This document shows positions 7,245 to 15,664 of a stretch of DNA of 59,292 nt, one piece after another. The stretch spans positions 2,668,897 to 2,728,188 of the forward strand of contig NZ_LR733215.1 of the NCBI RefSeq assembly GCF_902506435.1, given 5' to 3'. The translations under genes were made by a program, and so were the position numbers. This DNA is from Nocardioides sp. AX2bis (GTDB taxonomy: Bacteria; Actinomycetota; Actinomycetes; Propionibacteriales; Nocardioidaceae). The first letter of the stretch is position 1. Each line of letters starts with the position of its first letter. The notes beneath the pieces were generated by a model, which was not told the origin of the DNA, searched no databases, and worked only from the letters and a program-made list of their open reading frames with translations.

Positions 7245-7942
7245 GCACCGCGCGCAGCCGGGCCGACCTCGAGGACGTCACCGTCCGGGTCCCGCTGGCC
7301 GACGGCGACCTCCAGGTCCTGCACCCGACCTCGCTCGCCCTGTCCGAGCGCCGGATCGCCCTCGTCGGCCCCAACGGCTCCGGCAAGTCGACCCTGGCGC
7401 GGCTGCTGAACGGCCTGGTCACCGCCTCGACCGGGCGGGTGCTGGTCGACGGTCTCGACGTGGCGCGCCACGGCCGCGAGGTCCGTCGTCGGGTCGGGTT
7501 CGTCTTCACCGACCCCGCCGCCCAGCTCGTGATGCCGACCGCCGTCGAGGACGTCGCCCTCTCGCTGCGCCGCACCCACCGGGACAAGGACGTACGCCGG
7601 CGCGCCGCCCTCCAGGTGCTGGCCGACGCCGGCCTCGACGGCCTGGGCGACCGCAGCGTGCACGGGCTCTCCGGCGGCCAGCGGCAGCTGCTGGCCCTGG
7701 CCGGGGTGCTCGCCACGGACCCGTCGCTGCTGGTCGCCGACGAGCCCACCACCCTGCTCGACCTCGGCAACAGCCGCCGGGTCGGCGACCTCCTGCTGGG
7801 CCTGCCGCAGCAGCTGGTCCTGGTCACGCACGACCTGGAGCTGGCCGCCCGCTGCGACCGGGCGCTGCTGGTCACCGACGGACGGGTCGTGGCCGACGGC
7901 GCGGCCCGCGAGGTCGTCGAGCACTACCGGCGCGTCGCGTGA
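7241..7942 (+). CDS. bioM: Biotin ECF transporter ATPase BioM
   Basis: Energy-coupling ATPase for biotin import. Walker A is GPNGSGKST, the ABC signature is LSGGQRQ, Walker B runs LLVADEPTT and the H-loop is LVTHD. Between the BioY stop and Walker A this frame has no ATG, GTG or TTG codon. The likely start is CTG at 7241, which overlaps the BioY TGA as CTGA, a rare-codon version of the common ATGA coupling. A start inside bioY is unlikely, since no usable codon is in frame there either. It ends with a GTGA overlap onto bioN. Confidence 0.92.
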   Translation: MSTARSRADLEDVTVRVPLADGDLQVLHPTSLALSERRIALVGPNGSGKSTLARLLNGLVTASTGRVLVDGLDVARHGREVRRRVGFVFTDPAAQLVMPTAVEDVALSLRRTHRDKDVRRRAALQVLADAGLDGLGDRSVHGLSGGQRQLLALAGVLATDPSLLVADEPTTLLDLGNSRRVGDLLLGLPQQLVLVTHDLELAARCDRALLVTDGRVVADGAAREVVEHYRRVA

Positions 7943-8547
7943 GCCTGCTGCTCGGGATGCACCGTCCCGGCACCACCTGGCTGCACCGGCTCCCGGCCGG
8001 CGCCAAGCTGCTGGGGCTGGTCGTGCTGGGCCTCGTCGTGGTGCTGGTGCGCGGACCGGTGAGCGCCGTCGTCGCGCTGGTGGTGGCGGTCGGCCTGGGG
8101 GCGTACGCCGGTCTCACCGCCCGGGAGGGCCTGCGGACCCTGCGCGGGCTGCTCCTGGTCGCCGTCCTGCTGGGCGGGTTCCAGGTGTGGAACAACGGGT
8201 GGGCGCGCGCGGTCGAGTCCGTCGGGGACCTGCTCGCCCTGGTCGTGCTGGCCACCGTGCTCACCCTCACGACGCCCGTCGACGAGGTGCTCGACGCCCT
8301 CGTCCGCGCCCTGGGGCCGCTGCGCGGACTCGGCGTGGACCCCGACCGGGTGGCGCTGACCATCTCGCTGGCGCTGCGCGCGATCCCGACCACAGTGGCG
8401 ATCGCCGAGGAGACCCGGGACGCGGCGGTCGCCCGCGGGCTGGAGCGCAGCCCGCGCGCCCGGCTGGTGCCCCTCGTCGTCCGCGTCGTCTCGCACGCCC
8501 GCGCCACCGGCGACGCCCTGCACGCCCGCGGGGTGGGCGACGACTGA
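7939..8547 (+). CDS. bioN: Biotin ECF transporter transmembrane (T) component BioN
   Basis: The T component that couples the ATPase to BioY. The 202-residue protein begins LGMHRPGTTWLHRLPAGAKLLGL and has about five hydrophobic segments. It carries two ARG-type coupling motifs, DAAVARGLERSP and ALHARGVGD, that contact the ATPase. The GTG start at 7939 overlaps the bioM stop. It is the last gene of bioYMN. Confidence 0.94.
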   Translation: MSLLLGMHRPGTTWLHRLPAGAKLLGLVVLGLVVVLVRGPVSAVVALVVAVGLGAYAGLTAREGLRTLRGLLLVAVLLGGFQVWNNGWARAVESVGDLLALVVLATVLTLTTPVDEVLDALVRALGPLRGLGVDPDRVALTISLALRAIPTTVAIAEETRDAAVARGLERSPRARLVPLVVRVVSHARATGDALHARGVGDD

Positions 8548-8580
8548 GCCCGGCGGCCCGTCCTCGTAGGGTCGTGGCAC

Positions 8581-9498
8581 GTGACGGGGGTCTTCGCAGG
8601 GTTCGCCACCATCGGCGTCGTCGTCGGGGTCGGGATCCTGCTGGGCCACCTGCGCCTGGTCGACCAGTCCGGCCAGCGCACCCTGTCCACCGTGGCGTTC
8701 TACGTCGCGAGTCCGGCCCTGCTCTTCACCACGCTGCAGGACAGCGACGTCCGCGCGCTCTTCTCGGGCAACCTGGTGGCCATCGCCGGCGCGATCGTGG
8801 TGACCGTGGTCCTCAACGTCTCGGTCCTGGCCGTACGACGCACCGACCTCGGCACCGGTGTCGTGGCGACCCTGTCGTCGTCCTACTGCAACGGTGGCAA
8901 CCTCGGCCTGCCGATCGCCTTCTACGTGCTCGGCGACGCCGCCCTCGTGGTGCCGGTGCTGCTGATCCAGCTGCTCCTCCTGCAGCCGCTCGCGCTGACG
9001 CTGCTCGACGTCGCGGTCAGCCCGACCCGGCTGTCGGTCGGCCGCGTCCTGCTCCGCCCGCTGAAGAACCCCATCACCGTCGGCTCCGGGCTCGGCCTGG
9101 TCGTCGCGCTGACCGGCGTCGACGTCCCGTCGGTGGTCGCCGACCCCGTCGAGCTGCTCGGCGCGATGGCGGTGCCGGCGATGCTGGTGGCCTACGGCGT
9201 CGCGCTGCGGCTGGGTCCGCTCCCGGGGCGCGGGGTCCCGGCGTACGACCTCGGCCTCGCCGTCGGCCTCAAGCTGCTGGTCCAGCCCGCGGCGGCGTAC
9301 GTGATCGGGAGCCTCCTCGGCCTCGACGACGGGGCGCTGCTGGCCGTCACCGTCCTGTCGGCACTGCCCACGGCGCAGAACGTCTTCGTGATCGCGCAGC
9401 GCTACGACCGGGCGGTGCTGCTCGCGCGCGACGCCATCTTCGTCAGCACCGTGGCGTGCGTCCCCGTCGTGATCGTCGTCGTCGCGCTCCTCGGCTGA
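8581..9498 (+). CDS. AEC family (auxin efflux carrier-like) transporter
   Basis: A 305-residue membrane protein with about ten hydrophobic segments. Family features are the N-terminal GVGILLGHLRLVD, the central SSYCNGGNLGLPIAFYVLGD loop, and a C-terminal LSALPTAQNVFVIAQRY. Bacterial AEC proteins export or exchange small organic acids such as malate or malonate; the substrate here is unknown. The GTG at 8581 follows TAGGGT (8567-8572) by 8 bases, so it has its own promoter downstream of bioYMN. Confidence 0.9.
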   Translation: MTGVFAGFATIGVVVGVGILLGHLRLVDQSGQRTLSTVAFYVASPALLFTTLQDSDVRALFSGNLVAIAGAIVVTVVLNVSVLAVRRTDLGTGVVATLSSSYCNGGNLGLPIAFYVLGDAALVVPVLLIQLLLLQPLALTLLDVAVSPTRLSVGRVLLRPLKNPITVGSGLGLVVALTGVDVPSVVADPVELLGAMAVPAMLVAYGVALRLGPLPGRGVPAYDLGLAVGLKLLVQPAAAYVIGSLLGLDDGALLAVTVLSALPTAQNVFVIAQRYDRAVLLARDAIFVSTVACVPVVIVVVALLG

Positions 9499-9529
9499 GA
9501 CCCCGCGGGGTCCGACCTAGGCTGGCCAC

Positions 9530-9844
9530 GTGAGCATCGCCCCGGACACCCTCGACCCCGTCGCCGCCGACGAGGTCTACGTCGCCGGGATCGAGCCGCA
9601 CCCCCGCCCGCGGGGTCGCCGCGTCCTGGAGGCCGCCCTCGACCTGTGGTGCGCGAGCTTCGGGGGCCTGATGGAGCTCAGCAGCGCCGGGGACGTCGTC
9701 GTACGGCGTCGCCACGACGGGGTCGAGGAGCTGCGCCTGGCCGCCGGTCCCCCGCAGCACGCGACCGGGGTGCTGCAGGAGGTGCGCGACGACCTGGTCC
9801 GGTTGGACCCGGAGGAGTTCCGCGCCGCCTGGGCGATCACCTGA
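9530..9844 (+). CDS. Conserved hypothetical protein, 104 residues
   Basis: I do not recognise a domain. The protein is soluble and mildly acidic, with EAALDLWCASFGGLMELSSAG near residues 35-55 and a charged C-terminal half. The GTG start at 9530 is supported by TAGGCT (9518-9523) exactly 6 bases before it. It follows the AEC transporter by 31 bases but has its own promoter. A repeat element belonging to the convergent amidase gene lies just beyond its stop. Confidence 0.7.
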   Translation: MSIAPDTLDPVAADEVYVAGIEPHPRPRGRRVLEAALDLWCASFGGLMELSSAGDVVVRRRHDGVEELRLAAGPPQHATGVLQEVRDDLVRLDPEEFRAAWAIT

Positions 9845-9864
9845 GTCGTGGACACCGGGCGGAA

Positions 9865-9930
9865 GCTGTCCGGAATCGTCACCTCGAAGCGCCGCGAGGG
9901 TCATCTCGGCCCGCCGCGAGCGTCACCTCG
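9865..9930 (-). repeat. 22-bp x3 downstream repeat element, copy b
   Basis: Units at 9909-9930, 9887-9908 and 9865-9886 on the minus strand. Unit 3 has the variant core GATTCCGG. The element starts 4 bases after the amidase stop and follows the amidase orientation. Confidence 0.9.
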
Positions 9931-9934
9931 GCGG

Positions 9935-11356
9935 TCACCAGCCCGGCGGGCGACGGTCGCGCCACGGGGCGGTGGCCTCGACCTGGGCGGCCGCCGCGAG
10001 GAGCAGCTCCTCCTCGGCCGGGCGAGCGGCGAGCATCACCCCGACCGGGAGCCCGCCGGGCGCTCCCGGGAGCGGCGCGGTCTGGTGCAGCGGCAGGGAC
10101 ACGGCCGGCATCCCGGTCACGTTCCACGCCGACGTCCACGGGGTGAAGGCCTTCTGCGCCTCGAAGTCGGCCGCCGGGTCGGCGTCGTCACGGATCGCCC
10201 CGACCGGCAGCGGCGGCGAGGCGAGCGTCGGCGTGAGCACGAGGTCGTACGGCGCGAGCGCCTCCAGCGCGGTCGCCGCGTGGCGCCGCACCGCCCCGAC
10301 GGCGGTGCCGAACGCCTGGCCGCTCACGGCCTGACCGCGCGCGGCCAACCACCGGGTCAGCGGGCGGAGCAGGTGCTCGCGCTCCGGCGGCACGGGGGTG
10401 AGCGCGGTGAGAACGGCCCAGCAGGTCTCGAAGTCGGCGACGGCCGCGCGCGGCAGCGGCACGGGCACGTCCTCGACCTGGTGGCCGAGCCGTTCCAGCA
10501 GCAGGGACGCGTCCTCCCAGGCCTGCAGGCACTCCGGGTCGACGTCGACATCGGTGATCACGGGCGCCGCGAAGCGGGCCACCCGCAGCCGTCCGGGGTC
10601 GCGGTCGCAGGCGGCCAGGAACGTGCCCCGCGGCGGCGGGGCCCACGTGGGGTCGCCGGTCCGGCGCCCGGCCAGCACGTCCAGGAGGGCGGCGGCGTCC
10701 CGGACGTCGCGGGCCAGCGTCCCGGCGGTGGCCAGGCCGACCGGGTCGCCGTACGACGGCCACCCGCTGATCCGTCCCCTGGTCGGCTTGAGCCCCACCA
10801 GCCCGCAGCAGGACGCCGGGATCCGGATCGAGCCGCCGCCGTCGGAGCCCTGGGCGAGCGGGACGAGACCGGCCGCGACCGCCGCCGCCGCGCCGCCCGA
10901 CGACCCGCCGGCCATCCGGGTGCGGTCCCACGGCGTGACCGCGGGCGGACGGCCCTCCGGCTCGGTGTAGCAGGGCGACCCGAGCTCGGGCGTGCTGGTC
11001 TTGCCGAGGCTGACCGTCCCGGCGGCCTCCAGCGACAGCACGACGCCGTCGGACTGCTCCGGCACGAAGCCCTCGAAGACCGTCGACCCGAAGGAGGTCG
11101 CGACGCCCGCGGTCGGGTTCAGGTCCTTGACCGCGGTGGGGACGCCCCACAGCGGGCCCGCACCCTCCGGGCGTACGCCCAGGGCCGCCGCCCGCTCCCG
11201 GGCCAGCGCGAGCGTCGCCGTCACGAACGCCCCGACGTCGTCGAGGCGGTCGACCCGGTCCAGGTAGTGGTCGACCAGCTCGACCGGGAGCACCTCACCT
11301 GCCGCGACCAGCGCGCCCTGCTCGAGCGCGGTGAGGTCGTGCAGACCGCCCGTCAC
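9935..11356 (-). CDS. Amidase signature family enzyme
   Basis: A 473-residue Ser-cisSer-Lys amidase. The catalytic lysine lies in WGVPTAVKDLN, the cis-Ser/Ser segment in MAGGSSGGAAAAVAAG and the downstream GSDGGGSIRIPASCCGLVGLKPTRGR matches the family core. Substrate is unknown; such enzymes cleave aryl- or alkyl-amides. The GTG start at 11356 overlaps the upstream gene's stop (GTGA), which argues against longer starts. It is probably co-transcribed with the small membrane protein before it. Confidence 0.92.
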   Translation of the reverse strand: MTGGLHDLTALEQGALVAAGEVLPVELVDHYLDRVDRLDDVGAFVTATLALARERAAALGVRPEGAGPLWGVPTAVKDLNPTAGVATSFGSTVFEGFVPEQSDGVVLSLEAAGTVSLGKTSTPELGSPCYTEPEGRPPAVTPWDRTRMAGGSSGGAAAAVAAGLVPLAQGSDGGGSIRIPASCCGLVGLKPTRGRISGWPSYGDPVGLATAGTLARDVRDAAALLDVLAGRRTGDPTWAPPPRGTFLAACDRDPGRLRVARFAAPVITDVDVDPECLQAWEDASLLLERLGHQVEDVPVPLPRAAVADFETCWAVLTALTPVPPEREHLLRPLTRWLAARGQAVSGQAFGTAVGAVRRHAATALEALAPYDLVLTPTLASPPLPVGAIRDDADPAADFEAQKAFTPWTSAWNVTGMPAVSLPLHQTAPLPGAPGGLPVGVMLAARPAEEELLLAAAAQVEATAPWRDRRPPGW

Positions 11357-11733
11357 GAGGGCATCGCCGAGGTCGCGACGGCGGAGCCGACCAGCACCAG
11401 CAGGAACCACGCCACCACCGCGACCAGCGGCACCCACCACGCCGGCTGCCGCCGCGCCAGGCGGCGCGCGCACACCACCACGGCAGCGATCCAGCAGACG
11501 ACCGGGGCGAGGACGTTGATGAGGGTGCCCGTGCCGACCCGGGAGCCGCACAGGTCGTCACCGAAGCACCCGTCGGAGACCATCCCGGTGAACATCCCGA
11601 AGAACGCCGCCACCAGGCCGAGCGCCCCGGTCACCAGGAGCAGCACCACGGTGACGACGACGTCGGCGGTGCGCCGCCCGGCCGCGGGTGCGGGGGCAGC
11701 AGCGGGCGGCGGAAGGTCGGGAGCGGTGGCCAC
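11353..11733 (-). CDS. Small membrane protein (DUF6264-like)
   Basis: A 126-residue protein with a Pro/Ala-rich cytosolic N-terminus and three hydrophobic segments. The loop MVSDGCFGDDLCGSRVGTG contains two cysteines that could form a disulfide outside the membrane. It resembles actinobacterial DUF6264-type proteins of unknown role. The GTG at 11733 sits 6 bases after TACCCT (11740-11745). It overlaps the amidase by four bases and is likely the first gene of a two-gene operon. Confidence 0.8.
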   Translation of the reverse strand: MATAPDLPPPAAAPAPAAGRRTADVVVTVVLLLVTGALGLVAAFFGMFTGMVSDGCFGDDLCGSRVGTGTLINVLAPVVCWIAAVVVCARRLARRQPAWWVPLVAVVAWFLLVLVGSAVATSAMPS

Positions 11734-11793
11734 CGGCCCAGGGTAGGGCCGGTGGCTCGCGCCGTCAGGCGGCTGGGATCACGGGGTCGACCG

Positions 11794-11859
11794 GGTGTCC
11801 GCGAGCGTCACCTCGACTGTCCGCGAGCGTCACCTCGGCTGTCCGCGAGCGTCATCTCG
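11794..11859 (-). repeat. 22-bp x3 downstream repeat element, copy c
   Basis: Units at 11838-11859, 11816-11837 and 11794-11815 on the minus strand. All three keep the CTCGCGG core, making this the most uniform copy. It begins 6 bases after the FMN reductase stop. Confidence 0.9.
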
Positions 11860-11865
11860 GCTGGG

Positions 11866-12414
11866 TCAGGCGGCTGCGTCCTCGCGGGAGACGAGGGTCG
11901 CGAGCGCGGCGTCGAGGCGGGCGCGGACACCCTCGTCCTCGACCGGGTCCACGTCGATACCCGGCTGCGAGACGGTGACGTCCTCGACCGGGAGGGCCCC
12001 GGCGATGCCGGCCGAGCGCAGCGTGTCGGCGTGCGCCCACTGGCCGCCGTAGGGGGTCGGGGTGGTGCCGACGACGCCGAAGCGCTTGCCGACCAGGGCG
12101 CCGGCGCCGTACGGGCGCGACAGCCAGTCGATGGCGTTGTTGAGCGCGGCCGGCATGGTGCCGTTGTACTCCGGGGTGACCGCGAGCACGACGTCGGCGG
12201 CGGCGACCCGCTCGCGCAGCGCGACGGCGGCGGCCGGGACGGCGACGGCGTCGGAGTCCACGTCCTCGTTGTAGAACGGGAGAGTGCCGAGGTCGTCGAC
12301 GACGTCGAGCACGACGCCCTCGGGGGCACGGTCGCGCAGGGCGAGCGCGAGGCGGCGGTTGACGGAGTCGGCGCGGAGGCTGCCGACCAGGACGGCGACG
12401 GTGGTGTGAGTCAT
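11866..12414 (-). CDS. NAD(P)H-dependent FMN reductase
   Basis: A 182-residue flavodoxin-like reductase. It has the N-terminal phosphate-binding loop VGSLRADSVNRRLA and the family motif VTPEYNGTMPAALNNAIDWLSR. Such enzymes supply reduced FMN or reduce quinones and azo or nitro compounds. It is transcribed divergently from a TetR gene, and a perfect TetR-type palindrome lies 8 bases upstream of its ATG, so it is probably the repressor's main target. Confidence 0.92.
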   Translation of the reverse strand: MTHTTVAVLVGSLRADSVNRRLALALRDRAPEGVVLDVVDDLGTLPFYNEDVDSDAVAVPAAAVALRERVAAADVVLAVTPEYNGTMPAALNNAIDWLSRPYGAGALVGKRFGVVGTTPTPYGGQWAHADTLRSAGIAGALPVEDVTVSQPGIDVDPVEDEGVRARLDAALATLVSREDAAA

Positions 12415-12421
12415 GGAGGCC

Positions 12422-12443
12422 CAAACGGACCACGGTCCGTTTG
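12422..12443. promoter_or_regulatory. TetR operator, perfect palindrome
   Basis: CAAACGGACC-AC-GGTCCGTTTG has 10-bp arms without mismatch. It lies between the divergent FMN reductase and TetR genes and can control both. Confidence 0.75.
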
Positions 12444-12495
12444 TATTCCCGCCCACCCCGCCACCCGGGGTGGGCTCTGCCACACTCGGCCCACG

Positions 12496-13131
12496 ATGAC
12501 CTCCGACCCCGCCCGCCGGCTCCTCCCGCTGGCCGACCAGGCCGCGCCCGAGCGCGCCGACGCCGCACGCAACCGCGAGCTGCTGCTCGACGCCGCGGCC
12601 GCGATGGTCGCCGAGCTCGGCGCGGACGAGGTCACGATGGACGCGCTCGCCGCCCGGGCCGGGGTCGGCAAGGGCACCGTCTTCCGGCGCTTCGGCAGCC
12701 GTGGCGGGCTGATGGCCGCGCTGCTCGACCACACCGAGCGCGCCTGGCAGGCCGCGGTCATCTCCGGCCCCCCGCCGCTCGGCCCGGGCGCGCCCCCGCT
12801 CGAGCGTCTGCTGGCCCTCGGCGACTCGCGGCTGCGCACCACGCTCCAGCACGCCGCTCTCATCCGGGCCGCCGGGGCCGAGGGTGCCCGCGCGAGCGGG
12901 GCGCACTCATTCGCCGCCCTGCACGTGCGCCACCTGCTCACGCAGCTCGAGGTCGACGGCGACCTGCCCCTGCTCGCCGTCGCGCTCCTGGCGCCGCTGG
13001 AGGTGCCGGTGCTCGAGCAGCAGGTCCGCCTCGACGGGCTGCCTGTCGAGCGGGTGCTCGCCGGCTGGGCCGACCTGGTGCGCCGCGTGGTCGGCCGCCC
13101 GGCGGTCACTCCTCCCGGCGGGGCCACCTGA
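12496..13131 (+). CDS. TetR-family transcriptional regulator
   Basis: A 211-residue regulator. After a variable N-terminus, RNRELLLDAAAAMVAELGADEVTMDALAARAGVGKGTVFRRFGSRGGLMAALL is a clear TetR helix-turn-helix. The ligand domain gives no clue to the inducer. The ATG at 12496 follows CACACT by about 9 bases. Its operator and target are the palindrome and FMN reductase next door. The last 26 bases overlap the convergent TRIC gene. Confidence 0.9.
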   Translation: MTSDPARRLLPLADQAAPERADAARNRELLLDAAAAMVAELGADEVTMDALAARAGVGKGTVFRRFGSRGGLMAALLDHTERAWQAAVISGPPPLGPGAPPLERLLALGDSRLRTTLQHAALIRAAGAEGARASGAHSFAALHVRHLLTQLEVDGDLPLLAVALLAPLEVPVLEQQVRLDGLPVERVLAGWADLVRRVVGRPAVTPPGGAT

Positions 13132-13819
13132 TCGGGCCCTCGGTGCGCAGCGCCCGCGGCGCGTTGAGGTCGAGGCCCACCGCCACCAGCCGGACCACGG
13201 TGACCAGCCCGGCGCAGCCGACCGCCACCGCCGAGGACAGCACCCCGAGGTGGTCGGCCAGGACGACCAGCCCGGCGCCGGTGAGGGCCGGCACGGCGTA
13301 GAGCTCGCGTCGCAGCACCTCGGGCACCTGCCCCACGAGCAGGTCGCGCAGCAGGCCGCCACCGATGGCGGTCACCCCACCGACGATGGTCGCGGTCAGG
13401 GGCCCGGCCCCGACCGCCAGCGCCAGCAGGGCGCCGTTGACGGCGAACACACCGAGCCCGACCGCGTCCAGCACGCGCACGGCGTACGACGCCCGCCCCC
13501 AGCGCACGTCGGGGTGCCGCCGGGCGAGGTCGCGGTAGGCGCCGTACAGCGCGAAGACCAGCAGCCCGGCCAGCAGCGCGGCCGTGACCAGCCGGCCGTC
13601 GCTGACCCCGGCCGGCGGCGTGAGCCCGAGGAGCACGTCGCGCAGGGTGCCGCCGCCGAGGCCGGCCACCCAGGCCAGCACGAGCACGCCGAAGAGGTCG
13701 AGCCCGCGCCGCACGGCCAGCAGCGCCCCGGACAGGGCGAACACGAACACGCCGACCACGTCGAGGACCAGCCTCAGGGTGGCCAGCGTCCCGGGGTCGG
13801 TCAGCTCGTCGGGTCCCAC
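13106..13819 (-). CDS. Trimeric intracellular cation channel family (UPF0126) protein
   Basis: A 237-residue inner-membrane protein built from two related halves of about three membrane segments each. The repeated motif is visible as FALSGALLAVRRGLDLFGVLVLAWVAGLGGGTLRDVLLG in half one and FAVNGALLALAVGAGPLTATIVGGVTAIGGGLLRDLLVG in half two; the GGGxxRD loop is the family signature. Bacterial relatives form K+-permeable trimers. It overlaps the end of the opposing TetR gene by 26 bases. Confidence 0.9.
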   Translation of the reverse strand: MGPDELTDPGTLATLRLVLDVVGVFVFALSGALLAVRRGLDLFGVLVLAWVAGLGGGTLRDVLLGLTPPAGVSDGRLVTAALLAGLLVFALYGAYRDLARRHPDVRWGRASYAVRVLDAVGLGVFAVNGALLALAVGAGPLTATIVGGVTAIGGGLLRDLLVGQVPEVLRRELYAVPALTGAGLVVLADHLGVLSSAVAVGCAGLVTVVRLVAVGLDLNAPRALRTEGPIRWPRREE

Positions 13820-13828
13820 CTGCGACGC

Positions 13829-15433
13829 TCAGGCGCCCTGACGGCGCAGTCCGTAGGTGAGCCCGTCGAGCAGCGCACCCCACGAGGCCTCGATCACGTT
13901 GGCGCCGACCCCGACGGTGACCCAGGACGACTCCCCGTCGCTGGTCTCGATCAGCACCCGCGTGATCGCGTCGGTTCCGTGACCCTGGTCGAGGATCCGG
14001 ACCTTGTAGTCGATCAGCTCGAAGCGGGTCACCTGCGGGTAGGCCTGCCCGATGGCGGTGCGCAGGGCCTGGTCGAGGGCGTTGACGGGCCCGTTGCCCT
14101 CGCCGGTGGTGACGTAGCGGACGCCGCCGGCCCGGAGCTTGACCGTCGCCTCCGAGATCGCCTCCTCACCGGGGGCGGCGTGGGTCAGCGTCTCGGTGAT
14201 CACGCGCCACGACTCGACCTCGACGTACGACGGCCGGGCGCCCTCCAGCTCCTCGAGCAGCAGCAGCTCGAAGGAGGCGTCGGCGGCCTCGAAGGTGTGC
14301 CCGCGCAGCTCCAGCTCCTTGACCCGGCCCGTGACCCGGGCGACCAGGTCGCGACCCTCGGCGGAGTCGGTGCTGAGGTCGAAGCCCAGCTCGCGGCCCT
14401 TGAGCTCGATGGAGGCCCGCCCGGCCATGTCGGAGACCAGCAGCCTCATGTCGTTGCCGACGCCGAGGGGGTCCATGTGCTGGTAGAGGTCGGGGTCGAC
14501 CTTGATCGCGCTGGCGTGCAGCCCGGCCTTGTGGGCGAACGCCGAGGTGCCGACGTACGGCTGCCGCGACGCCGGCGGCACGTTGGTGACCTCCGCGACG
14601 GCGTGCGCGATCCGGGTGGCCTCGCGCAGCAGCCCCTCCGGGAGCACCTGGCGTCCCAGCTTCAGCTGCAGGTTGGCGACCACCGCGACCAGGTCGGCGT
14701 TGCCGGTGCGCTCGCCGTACCCGTTGACCGTGCCCTGCACGTGGCTCGCGCCCGCGTCGACCGCGGCCAGGGTGTTGGCCACCGCGCAACCGGTGTCGTT
14801 GTGGCAGTGGATCCCGACGCGGGCGCCCGTGGACTCGACCACGTCGTGCACGACGTCGCCGACCCAGCCCGGCAGCATCCCGCCGTTGGTGTCGCACAGC
14901 GCGACGACGGACGCGCCGGCCTCGGTGGCGGTCCGCAGCACCTCGAGGGCGTAGGCCCGGTTGGCGCGGTAGCCGTCGAAGAAGTGCTCGGCGTCGAGGA
15001 AGACCTCCTGACCCTCCGCGCGCAGGTGGGCCACGGTGTCGCGCACCATGGCCAGGTTCTCCTCGAGCGTGGTACGTAGCGCGAGCTCGACGTGGCGGTC
15101 GTGGCTCTTGGCCACCAGCGTGACCACGCCCGCCCCGCTGTCGCGCAGGGCGGCGACGAGCGGGTCGTCGGCGGCGGCCACGCCGGCACGCCGGGTCGCG
15201 CCGAAGGCGGTGAGCTTGGCGTGGCGCAGGTCCAGCTCGTCCCTGGCCCGGGCGAAGAAGGCGGTGTCCTTGGGGTTGGCCCCGGGCCAACCACCCTCGA
15301 CGTAGCCCACCCCGAGCCCGTCGAGCTGCCGCGCGATCGACAGCTTGTCGGCCACCGACAGCGTCAGGCCCTCCTGCTGCGCACCGTCGCGCAGCGTCGT
15401 GTCGTAGACGTGGAAGTCGCCGTGCAGGTCCAT
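13829..15433 (-). CDS. cimA: (R)-citramalate synthase
   Basis: Condenses pyruvate and acetyl-CoA to citramalate, the first step of the threonine-independent isoleucine route. The catalytic TIM-barrel begins with [48 protein letters not shown], typical of CimA rather than LeuA, and contains [19 protein letters not shown]. The C-terminal ~130 residues form the regulatory LeuA-dimer domain. ATG 15433 was chosen over a longer frame because AGGAGGG lies 9 bases upstream and the conserved sequence begins there. An attenuator with a leader peptide precedes it, so expression should follow the Leu/Ile supply. Confidence 0.95.
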   Translation of the reverse strand: MDLHGDFHVYDTTLRDGAQQEGLTLSVADKLSIARQLDGLGVGYVEGGWPGANPKDTAFFARARDELDLRHAKLTAFGATRRAGVAAADDPLVAALRDSGAGVVTLVAKSHDRHVELALRTTLEENLAMVRDTVAHLRAEGQEVFLDAEHFFDGYRANRAYALEVLRTATEAGASVVALCDTNGGMLPGWVGDVVHDVVESTGARVGIHCHNDTGCAVANTLAAVDAGASHVQGTVNGYGERTGNADLVAVVANLQLKLGRQVLPEGLLREATRIAHAVAEVTNVPPASRQPYVGTSAFAHKAGLHASAIKVDPDLYQHMDPLGVGNDMRLLVSDMAGRASIELKGRELGFDLSTDSAEGRDLVARVTGRVKELELRGHTFEAADASFELLLLEELEGARPSYVEVESWRVITETLTHAAPGEEAISEATVKLRAGGVRYVTTGEGNGPVNALDQALRTAIGQAYPQVTRFELIDYKVRILDQGHGTDAITRVLIETSDGESSWVTVGVGANVIEASWGALLDGLTYGLRRQGA

Positions 15434-15490
15434 CGGGCGGGCCCTCCTGGGCTGTCGGGTACGGCTGGCGGAACGGCTGGGTCGGGGCAC

Positions 15491-15516
15491 AAAAAAACCT
15501 CCCGCGGACGAGAGGT
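15491..15516 (-). terminator. Intrinsic terminator of the cimA attenuator
   Basis: On the minus strand an 8-bp stem (15509-15516 with 15497-15504, one G-T pair) and a 4-base loop are followed by seven T residues (15491-15497 read in reverse). It lies 58 bases before the cimA ATG. Confidence 0.9.
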
Positions 15517-15518
15517 GG

Positions 15519-15541
15519 GCGCGTCGAGGTGCTCGACGCGC
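15519..15541 (-). promoter_or_regulatory. Perfect hairpin of the cimA leader
   Basis: Ten-base arms GCGCGTCGAG and CTCGACGCGC around a 3-base loop. It starts at the stop codon of the leader peptide and ends 2 bases before the terminator stem, so a stalled ribosome on the leader would change its folding. Confidence 0.7.
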
Positions 15542-15588
15542 TAGCGAATGATGAGGCGGTGCGGCAGGGGCCGCGACGGGGTGCTCAT
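15541..15588 (-). CDS. cimA attenuator leader peptide, 15 residues
   Basis: Reads MSTPSRPLPHRLIIR and then TAG. The Leu-Ile-Ile run just before the stop is the expected sensor of branched-chain aminoacyl-tRNA. The ATG is 6 bases after CACGAT (15595-15600), so the leader mRNA probably starts at the ATG. It is followed at once by a hairpin and a T-rich terminator. Confidence 0.85.
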   Translation of the reverse strand: MSTPSRPLPHRLIIR

Positions 15589-15594
15589 GGCGTC

Positions 15595-15640
15595 ATCGTG
15601 CCACGGCGCCCGCGATGTGGACAGAGGTCTCAGGATCCGG
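15595..15640 (-). promoter_or_regulatory. cimA leader promoter with shared branched-chain motif
   Basis: The -10 box CACGAT is at 15595-15600, with a weak -35-like CTGTCC 18 bases further up. The plus-strand motif TCTCAGGATCCGG (15628-15640) matches 11 of 13 bases of TCTCACGATGCGG upstream of leuB and resembles the ilvB site. Confidence 0.5.
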
Positions 15641-15664
15641 TCGGTGCAGACACGCGGTCGGACG

